Source: Branchinecta lynchi
Lineage: Eukaryota; Arthropoda; Branchiopoda; Anostraca; Branchinectidae
NCBI GenBank assembly: GCA_023053575.1
Contig: JAKZAP010000021.1
Coordinates: 7,106,212 to 7,170,211, forward strand
Direction: 5' to 3'
Length of the DNA stretch: 64,000 nucleotides
The translations under genes were made by a program, and so were the position numbers. A model generated the notes under the pieces. That model did not search any database. It was not told the DNA's origin and saw only the letters and a list, made by a program, of their open reading frames with translations. Below, in pieces: positions 56,901 to 64,000 of the stretch (positions are counted from its first letter, which is position 1; each line of letters starts with the position of its first letter).

Positions 56901-57715
56901 GACTTAAAGTGTGTCTTCTTTTTGTTGACTGTGTAATTTGTTTATTCGCTAACAATTTATCTGACGAAAAAATATCGAATTTGGCAGTTTGCTACGATAA
57001 GCCATATTTTTGAATTAAAGTTTTATTCTATTCTGTTCTATTCTTTTTAGGGAGAGTGGGCAGTTAAACAGAATCCCGAATAAGCTATGGTCCAAAATCA
57101 TCCGGTATCATGATTAAGATTTGGTAATGTATTCAGTATAATTTTCAGGATTCGGTAGTTACCACGGATCCCGACTTGTGTCCTGGTTTTCACGAAGTTA
57201 TACCAAGTACGAATACTATTCAGTAGTCTTTCGATACGAAAACAAGTTGGTATAACAACCGGTACGTTTATTATACATAATCCCGAACATGCTATCGGTC
57301 TAATCTTATTCGGTATAATAACTGGGATTCGGTCATTTATTCCGTATAATAGCCAGGATTCAGGAATTTACAAGAGCCTCGAAACTCGGAAGAAGTCGTG
57401 TAAAGCACTAAGCAGACAGAAGGATTGATCTATGATTTCATCGATAGTCCTTACTTTTATCTGGAACCCAAAAAGAAGATCTAATCATAAATGTTACGAA
57501 AATTCCCCATGCGGTGCCAATATTCTCTATTTTGTGGAAAGGGTTTTAAGCCAGTTTTAGGATGGGGGTATCGAAACATTTAAAGCTAGAATCTGGGCGG
57601 AAATAGTTAAATTTGGCAGGATAAAGCTAACTTTAAAAAAATCTTGCCTGTGACGCTCACTTTACGTAATCATGGGTAGTATTGGCTAACTACAAGAGCT
57701 GCTGCCAGGGGCGTC

Positions 57716-59220
57716 CTGAGCTTTTCTTCATTGGGGGGGGGGGGGGGGGGGCGAACCTGGTAAAAATTGACTGAATCGGTACCTGATATTGACCGAATTT
57801 ATAATTTGTTTCTAAAACACTGCAAGTTGCCTTCAAGAAGGTATAATATAAAAAGCTGCATAGTATGAAGAAAATCAAGTCGAAAGAGAAAATCTGGCGT
57901 GTTTTACGCTCTTCCACATCTGTTTTTTTTTTTTTTTTTTTTTTTTTTTAGGAATATGCCGTTACTAGCCTTTTACCTTTGGGGGACGTCCAGTTTTGAC
58001 AACAGGACTTGAAAATATGCCGACAAAAAACGCAGTTGCTGCCACGCGACAACGTCGTGAACGGCTGTACCCAGGAAAACTAAAGCGCTGCAGGCAAAAA
58101 TTTTTGAACCCGCCTTTTTTCTGGCATATCCTAGCTTTTGACGTGGTTCAAGCCCCCCAATATTCCAAGCCTCAAACGCCAACTAAATGATGTACCTTTC
58201 TTCTAAATAGCGAAGACTGCTAAATGTGCCGCAGGCGAAATTTGTTGGTAACACTCATGGTCAAAGTGCCTTTTTGCGATCCTCCAAAAGAGTCCATCCA
58301 GGGTAAAGTAGATGTAAACTACATTTATTCTGAATTTACAGCAAACAAAACAGGCTAGTTTTCACGTCAAGAGACGTGCTTATTCCTGAAGTTCTGCAGT
58401 CATTAGAAGTATAAGATAAATAATGAATGGAAACCACCTGAAGCTACCGTTAAATGTAAAGAACAAGAGCTAAATAAAGTCAACTTAAATTACCAAGCTC
58501 AGTAACTGGGGTGAACCAAATAATGAATTCATACTACCGAAAAACTAACTAAACAAATAAGGAGCAGATTGGGAGCGGCATAACGACCGAATTTCGGAAT
58601 GGAATAAAACTCTTGGTAGAACCACCTAAAACGACCGAATGTGGTAAGCCTGGTAACAGATGCGGACCAAACGAAAATCAGGTGAATTACCGAATTCGGC
58701 AACGAATTAGAACCTCTGAATATGAATAATCACCCAATTATGAAATGGATTGACCGAATGCGATAGAACAGATGCGGACTTGAAGAAAGTCCGGTGAACA
58801 ACCAAATTCGCTAACGAGGTGACCAAATAAATACTTTAAATAACCGAATTTACGTAGGGATGTACCGAATTCGGTGATCTACACTCGGACTGAACAAAAG
58901 TTGGAGGAATTGCCGAATTCGGTCACGAATCAGAACCAAATGAATCTGATTAATGACCGAATCATGAAATGGACTGACCGAATGCGGTAGAACAGATACG
59001 GACTTGAGAAAAGTCCAGTGAACAACCAAACTAGCTAACGAGTGTGACCAAATAAATACGTTAAATAACCGAATTTACGTAGGGACGTAACGAATGCGGT
59101 GAAATCGACTCGGACTGAACAAAAGTTGGATTAATTACCTAATTCGATAAAGAATGGGAACCAATAAACACGTTAAATCGCCTAATTTGGAAACGTGGGT
59201 ACAAAAGATTTTATAAAACA
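57716..59220. mobile_element. hAT-like element G copy 2 inserted in hAT-F copy 2
   Basis: It starts CAGGGGCGTCCTGAGC followed by a 19-bp poly-G tract (57733-57751), gaacctggtaaaaattgac and a 25-bp poly-T tract (57926-57951). GCTGCTGC occurs directly before it (57708-57715) and at 59221-59228, where F resumes; an 8-bp duplication fits hAT. The right end (ttttataaaaca) does not look like a hAT TIR, so the right part may be a different piece. Confidence 0.5.
58550..59200. repeat. 225-bp tandem repeat rich in taccgaattcggt
   Basis: gactgaccgaatgcggtaga-type blocks recur at about 58747 and 58972, a spacing of 225, with acgtaggga(t/c)gta and cggactgaacaaaagttgga also repeated. The cgaattcgg vocabulary is that of the hAT-F interior. 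Confidence 0.7.
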
Positions 59221-59271
59221 GCTGCTGCCGGAAAGTCGCCCCATCCGGTTTTTGGGGCTTCTTAAGTTGAG

Positions 59272-59641
59272 GCTTCACCCTCCAGATTACCAGACGTCCG
59301 GGGCTTCCGCATAGTCAAGCCAACCCTTCCAGATTTTCATGATAATGATCACATCTAATTTCGCTATTCTTCAACATTTCCTAGATGTCCCGTTCGCATT
59401 TCAAATATCTCATGCATCCCAGTCAGAACTGTAAATCAGTTTCCTTTTCCTTCCTACATTTGCATATTTGTTATGTCTCTCGAATGGATTGCCTCTATGG
59501 TACCTTGCAGACATCCGGAATCTGGGGTGTTTACCACCCCGGACTCCCTGAAGGTTTTGGGCTGGCTTCACCTTCCAGATCCGTCTCGACGAAACCGGCT
59601 GTCTGGAATCCGGAAGAAAATCTGGAAGGTGAAGCCTCGCT
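59272..59641. mobile_element. Small TIR element (370 bp) nested in hAT-F copy 2
   Basis: The ends GAGGCTTCACCCTCCAGATT and its inverse aatctggaaggtgaagcctc are perfect apart from one base. F sequence is continuous across it when compared with 7870-7920. The interior contains further ccggaatctgg/cctgaaggt repeats related to 14790-14940. Confidence 0.7.
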
Positions 59642-60006
59642 TTTAGAGTCTCTATATTTAATCCACAGCAAATTATATAATTTGTAAGAGAAACATTTAA
59701 ATTTTAGCCATCTCAAAAATTTCATTCAAAAGTTTTTCCTGGCCATAATAGATAGAAGCTCTTGCTGCAACCATGCCCGGCAATATATTCTCCAAGTGGG
59801 CGTTGCTAAAACGCCGCCTAATAGTTGGTATCGTCTTTCATGCTGCCTTTAACGTTACTCTTCCTCTGTAATCCTTTCTGTTCCATAAATTAAAAGTTCG
59901 AATTCTCTGTTTCTAGGATTCGGTAAAATTTTTGAGAGATCCGGTAAAATTTTGGCTCTGCACCCCCCCCCCCCCCCCAAACGAAAATGCACTTGCGAAG
60001 CCCCTG

Positions 60007-61190
60007 CATCCGGGTCTATGACTTGCGTGCCGTCCCACTTTCATACTCTCTTCTGTTGGTCCCTATACGTATCACAAACTTTCCAGAACCTCCCCCCCCC
60101 CCCCCACACCGTGTTCACATGCGATTCACACACGTAAATATCAAAGTTAAAGGCCCCCATTCTGCGTCATGCGACATACGACACAAATCGCGCGACAAGC
60201 AACGCAGAACCTTGCGTTTTTTAACATTGTCGGATGCGTTGAAATATTTCAACTGATCCGAGATGACGCACGCGATTTTTTAAGGGAAAGAGAAGAAAAA
60301 ACAAAGATTATTTAATTTTCAAGACTAAAAATTGCTCTACCGTGTTCTGACTGCAATCCTAGGATGGTTGAACGCAAAATATCTTCTGAAAATGGGGTTT
60401 GACTGAAAATTTCCTAATGGTGGGTGATATCCAAATTGGTAATCTCCCAGCATCTTCAGAGGTTGTTTCCCCAAGGGTTTCTTTGTCCTTTTGCAGAATA
60501 ATCTCGATGAAAAATTTCGTTTTCCATTTGCGTCTGCGTGGTAGTGGGAAGGTCAGTGCGATTCTGTCGCACGTCGGAGCAGCAAAGAAAAAATCGTGTC
60601 GCATACGAAGTAGCAGTGTGAACCAAGGGCGAACATCGAAGGTAGCAAAACACGTAAGTGAGAAAATCAGCGTGGTTTTCTTAGAGCGTGGTTTTCTTAG
60701 AGGGGTTAGAATGTACCGTACGAAATTGGGGTCTCCGGGTTTATAAATATATGGAGTGATTATGGAAATAGGTTCCATTAGTATTATAGGTAAGACGGAT
60801 CCTTTAAGGCATTTCCTCTTATTACCCACCGGCTCACTCGAATGGAAGCCGTTCCGGATCTTGGAACCGTTACCTTTGCAAAATCCAAGTTTCCATCCCA
60901 ATCCCTCCATCCATTTGGCTCGATGCATGTTGCCTAGCCTCCTCCCACCTTCCATCCCACCATCGGATGCGGTTCGGACCCGCAAATGTTTCTACGAAGG
61001 CACTTTGGAACACGTTTTCCTTGAATCAGGGAGTAATCGGAAATTTTCTGGAGACACCCAACTTCCCCGACGAGAAAGGATGCAGTCTGGAACTCAAAAT
61101 AACATAGCCTATCTATGTTCTATGAGAAAACCTGGAGTGGATCTACCCAATAGTGAGACGGATGGATTACCATTACGATCACTATAGGCA
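60007..61190. other. Unassigned stretch, partly decayed repeats
   Basis: Poly-C at 60091-60103. Two blocks of tgcgtcatgcgacatacgac / gattctgtcgcacgtcgg type (60155, 60550) look like a decayed inverted-repeat element. 60780-61020 contains diverged B-like modules (ggaaacttggattttgc on the - strand). A 208-codon - strand frame (60359-60985) crosses these repeats and is judged spurious. Confidence 0.4.
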
Positions 61191-61595
61191 TATCCTCGCC
61201 GTTCCCCGAGGACTCCACTTGAGGAGTGCCCGCGTTTTTGTTTGTCCCGGGGACTCACTCCCCGTATTCTCGCGAGTCCCCACGAACAGGGAATACTCCG
61301 ATTATCATCACCATCATAAAAAAAGACTCCCTTTCAAACTCAGAGGGGAATCAATTTGTGCTGGTGTTGGTGCATCGTAAAATTAATTTAAAACTATCTG
61401 AATGAACAAAACCAAAAATAAAGTGGATCCAGACTTATTTTGTCAACTGCATGTTCATCTTTAGAACAAAATTCATTTTGGAAGCATTCCCGAGTTCTCG
61501 TTGTTTTCCGTACGAGGAGTCTGCGCGGAGTGTCTCCCTCTATTCTCGCCTTTCCCTTCGATTCCCCGAGGAGTCATCAGGGAACGGCGAGAATA
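61191..61595. repeat. Inverted-repeat element with tcgccgttccc ends
   Basis: tcctcgccgttccccgagga at 61193 is matched inverted by gaggagtcatcagggaacgg and cgagaata at 61566-61595. A similar edge (ttcttgccgttccccc) occurs at 23375. No coding content. Confidence 0.45.
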
Positions 61596-61719
61596 AGCCT
61601 TATATGCCACTTGAACCAAAGACTGCAAGTACCTTAACAACGCTGACGATTTGTCATGAAAAAATTTAAAAGTTGTTGGGAAATCTAAATATAATTATAA
61701 AACTAGAAATAGAGCAAAC

Positions 61720-61837
61720 GCCAATAAATCAGTGGCGCGCCGCCGATAACTTTCTGGTGGCGCGCCAACGCCGACCCAAATTCTCTCCGCCGCCGCCAAA
61801 TTTCGATTCGGCGCGGCTTCGGGGACTACCTAAAAGG
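61720..61837. other. GC-rich block with paired GGCGCGCC sites
   Basis: tcagtggcgcgccgccgata and tctggtggcgcgccaacgcc are followed by ccgccgccgccaaat. This is an abrupt GC-rich patch in AT-rich DNA. It may be a hAT-like terminus (cagtggcg), but no partner end was found. Confidence 0.4.
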
Positions 61838-62001
61838 TTAAACTAGACCCCAATACTCACTGGTGTACCAAGTTTGAACTTGATACTGGAACTTGAACTT
61901 GATACTTGACACTGGTTCACAAGTTATGAGCTCCACAAAATACGGTGAAAAACCGAAAGCTGCTCCAGCGCTAGCAATAGTGGATTGTTCCAAGCAACAA
62001 A
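61838..62001 (-). mobile_element. Element C 5'-end fragment, inverted
   Basis: It contains gtaccaagtttgaacttgat, then gttatgagctccacaaaata and caatagtggattgttcc, the reverse complement of the C 5' region. Only half of the palindrome remains. Confidence 0.65.
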
Positions 62002-62084
62002 ATACATATTCAACTTCGGGGAACTTCTTCTCCGAACTTCTTCTCCGAAGTTGACCCTGAAGATTGACAGCATGACGAGGATCC

Positions 62085-62205
62085 TTGCTAGGAAGGGCCG
62101 AAATATCGCTGCCAAAGCATCATAGTCGATAAATCCGTTTTATACATTATTTGAATATATATTTCAAAGTCAGCTTGGGCTCAAGGAATATTTATTAACG
62201 AACGA
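62085..62205 (-). repeat. Repeat L copy upstream of UMPS
   Basis: Reverse complement contains ccttgagcccaagctgactt, ttcaaataatgtataaaacg and tatttcggcccttcctagca. It ends about 165 bp before the UMPS ATG. Confidence 0.55.
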
Positions 62206-62224
62206 ATAAGACTGAAGTAAGCGA

Positions 62225-62369
62225 GATTTTTGCTGCTGTAGGCTATTCTTTTTCTGTGTTTTAGGGATTTCCTTTACGAGCATGTCTTGGGGATTTTTCT
62301 GGAACGTTTCCGCCAAAAATACTGTAGTTTAGTACAGAAGAAACAGCTTACAGCTTGAATAGGGTCAGC
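62225..62369 (+). promoter_or_regulatory. UMPS 5' leader, with a possible 5' UTR splice acceptor
   Basis: A pyrimidine-rich tract ending tctgtgttttag lies at about 62247-62265, followed by about 105 bp up to the ATG. It looks like a 3' splice site, so the coding exon may begin with 5' UTR spliced from an upstream non-coding exon. No TATA box or CpG-rich promoter was seen. This is inference; a 5' end map would settle it. Confidence 0.35.
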
Positions 62370-62498
62370 ATGGAAGAAATCATCAGTGAGCTTCACGCGA
62401 TTGGAGCAGTCAAGTTCGGCGAATTTACACTAAAAAGTGGGCTTGTCTCTCCTATCTACTTTGACCTGAGAGGAGTTATATCATACCCAGCACTTCTA
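62370..62498 (+). CDS. UMPS: UMP synthase, first coding exon (start of orotate phosphoribosyltransferase domain)
   Basis: The exon encodes 43 residues, [12 protein letters not shown] then [16 protein letters not shown] and [12 protein letters not shown], ending phase 0 at a donor (cttcta|gtaagc). This is the N-terminus of type I orotate phosphoribosyltransferase; animal UMPS has KFGxFxLKSGxxSPIYxDLRGxxSxPxLL. UMPS is a fusion of OPRT and OMP decarboxylase that makes UMP from orotate in the cytoplasm. The ATG at 62370 has a good context (gtcagcATGG) and is the only ATG that keeps the known N-terminal length. The PRPP-binding motif and the decarboxylase domain must lie in later exons; none was recognised before 64000. 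The gene is on the same strand as CSN3, about 19.7 kb downstream. Confidence 0.92.
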
Positions 62499-62659
62499 GT
62501 AAGCTGTTTTTCTGCAATATACAATGCTGTAGGCTAGTACAGAAGAAAGTTTGTAGAACAGTCACGTATGGGGGATAAGGGAGATGCCTTCCTCCCACGT
62601 TGTTGGCTGGTTGATACAAGGGAAAAGTGCTGCAGTTTCTCCTCTCGTTGTTGTTTTCT

Positions 62660-63210
62660 AAAAAAAATAGTAGATTGCTCCAGAACAGTTGGTTCATTTA
62701 TAAAAATGGCTCTTAAAACAGTAAAAAATACTGTTTTTAAAGAAAACTTATACTATTTATTAAAAAAACTGACTGTTTATTCAAACGATTTTTACAACGG
62801 ATATGTTAGCTACGATTTTTTGAAAAAACGGACTGTTTTTAATAAAACCAACTGTTTTAAGAAAAGTCTACTTTTAAAAAAAATTCAACTGTTTTTAAGA
62901 AAAATCAAATGTTTAGAAGAAAAATCTGCTGTTTATTGGCTGCCTGGCAACTTTAGGGGGCAGGGCACCCTACCTCCCACCTATATTTGTTGCCCCCGAG
63001 TACCACAGAGCACTGACCTCAAACAACGGCTCAGTTCAGACATGTTAGAGCATAGTCGTTACAAGCCAAAATGTTTGGAGAGTGTCAAGGTATTTACCAC
63101 CTGGCTGGTCATTTTTAACTGACTGTTTTTCATATAAATGTTTTGTTTTTCAGAAAAATCAACGATTTTATAAAAGATCTTATTGTCTTAAGAAAGATTT
63201 ACTGTTTCTT
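62660..63210. repeat. Low-complexity aactgtttttaagaaaaa array in UMPS intron 1
   Basis: Dozens of degenerate units built on the actgtttttaagaaaaatc type lie on both sides of an unrelated 190-bp block (62935-63120). It gives a long Lys/Phe-rich frame (62568-63122), which is a by-product of the repeat. Confidence 0.6.
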
Positions 63211-63239
63211 AAGAAAAATTGCAGCATAATCAGAACAAA

Positions 63240-64000
63240 ATGCTGAAATTTGTTCATCTACTCTTTCATTGTTTGCACAGTAGCCTGTTCCTTTGGCACC
63301 CTTGTGCAATCAGGTCAAGTTAATAATACAAAAGTTATATTTTACTTTTGTATTTTATTCATACTCTGGTGTTACGCCAAAAGCGGGTCATAAATAAAAA
63401 AATAAAAATAAGAAGTGCAGCAGTTTGAATCACTGACCATCTGCAGTATCCTAGTAGAAGAAAATGTACAGGAAATTACACCAGAATACTTTAGATTTCG
63501 TTCTTTCAGCTATGCCAAAAGCTTAGCTGATATTAAGCTACTTTTTATTTTATTTTTAGAAGCTAAAAAGAAAACCAAGATAGTCCAAAATTCGGAAAAT
63601 TGTTCAAAGCAGCATGCCTCTTTTTTATGACATGGTCTGTTTGATTGGTACAGTAAATATAGATACAGTAGGGGAGAGTGGTATATACTGGGTCAATATT
63701 TGGAGAAAACTTTCATTACAAAGAGCAATATGGATGAATGCTACATAATTTGAAAGTTGCCCTAAAATTTCAGAATTTTCACAGCCGTATATAAACTTTT
63801 AGCCATTAGATAGGAAAAGGTAAGATTTAATCCACCAGCCATGGCAAATACATAGAAACTATAAAAAAAAAATAGAAATAGGACCTTCTGCAGGCACCTT
63901 CCCCTATCAGCAAAGGCTGCCCGAAGGTTCCTCACCGAATATTGAATACCAGTGAAATACCTGCCCCAAAAGGCACACAGCCACTTTTCATTTAGAAACC
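63240..64000. other. UMPS intron 1, unassigned
   Basis: AT-rich, with no UMPS exon 2 recognised up to the window edge and no clear repeat family. Confidence 0.4.

Larger units (their letters stand above)
52156..57049 (+). mobile_element. CR1/L2-like LINE, 5'-truncated, frameshifted and twice interrupted
   Basis: The pieces read in order as a non-LTR reverse transcriptase: the segment before RT (52160-52610), a VRPITIT finger motif near 52620, then after an inserted transposon SRMYESFF and IDFKKAF (54295-54500), SRGVPQGTVLGPL (54640-54680), the catalytic YVDD at 54729-54740, and the C-terminal ITQYACPVWHFGL and RVQKRCLQIMYG segment (56530-56640). Frameshifts lie near 52295, 52600 and 54690. 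The 3' tail consists of ttcta/ttctg repeats ending at about 57049. It sits inside hAT-F copy 2. It is dead. Clade placement is by motif style only. Confidence 0.85.
51848..60006. mobile_element. hAT family F copy 2, about 8.2 kb because of nested insertions
   Basis: The left end CAGTGGCGTCGCAAGG at 51848 and right end cttgcgaagcccctg at 60006 match copy 1 (6874-8283). The F segments 51848-52155, 57050-57715, 59221-59271 and 59642-60006 run in the same order as in copy 1. Between them sit a LINE (52156-57049), a second hAT-like piece (57716-59220) and a small TIR element (59272-59641). The outer 8-mers (CATAAGGA, CATCCGGG) agree at five of eight positions, so the target duplication is unproven. 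Confidence 0.75.

Noticed and set aside
60359..60985. 208-codon - strand frame, the longest in the window
   Set aside because: Crosses a decayed inverted repeat and diverged B-like sequence. No domain, no splice context, and an equally open frame on the other strand.
62568..63122. 184-codon + strand frame after UMPS exon 1
   Set aside because: Starts downstream of the UMPS donor and consists mostly of the aactgtttttaagaaaaa array, giving Lys/Phe/Leu repeats. Not a UMPS continuation.

Overview
The window is nuclear DNA of an animal. Two conserved metazoan housekeeping genes appear as intron-split exons on the + strand: the last two coding exons of COP9 signalosome subunit 3 (CSN3: 16560-16673 and 42501-42668) and the first coding exon of UMP synthase (UMPS: 62370-62498). 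Nearly everything else is transposable-element sequence. A Ty3/gypsy remnant, CR1/L2-type LINEs, a tRNA-derived SINE fragment, hAT elements and pearl/DINE-1-like elements fit an invertebrate, probably marine; the phylum cannot be decided from this sequence. No prokaryotic gene, CRISPR array, rRNA or complete tRNA was seen.

Layout. 1-16.5 kb: CSN3 intron sequence (no upstream exon recognised) with the 3' end of a repeat element (E), three copies of element A, a small TIR element, a 20-bp minisatellite, and a nested stack in which an A copy is cut by a 1.4-kb hAT element (TSD TATAGGGG) and a broken Ty3/gypsy element (TSD AGGGG). 16.7-42.5 kb: one 25.8-kb intron holding A, B and C elements, foldback MITEs, a TTAA-flanked MITE in two copies, minisatellites, LINE tails, a SINE fragment and one unassigned candidate exon on the - strand (34504-34670). 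42.7-62.3 kb: intergenic, with B copies, a 3.8-kb E element inserted in a C element, and an 8-kb hAT-F element broken up by a LINE. That LINE itself carries a 1.64-kb TIR transposon and an A element. 62.4-64 kb: UMPS exon 1 and the start of its first intron.

The most interesting signal is a set of four repeat families (A, B, C, E) that look different in sequence but share one design: a palindrome at the 5' end, an inverted copy of the 5' end placed subterminally near the 3' end (clear in B and E; in A the shared motif is a palindrome), a short 3' hairpin, a 3' terminus reading TCTWG followed by T, no obvious target duplication, and internal tandem modules. A and B also carry a (GTCC)n-like microsatellite. 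This is the architecture of Helentron (Helitron2)-associated non-autonomous elements such as DINE-1 and bivalve pearl. Clean empty sites can be inferred for A and E because they landed in a LINE reading frame and in repeats that have intact copies elsewhere in the window. No Rep/helicase gene is present, so the assignment rests on termini alone.
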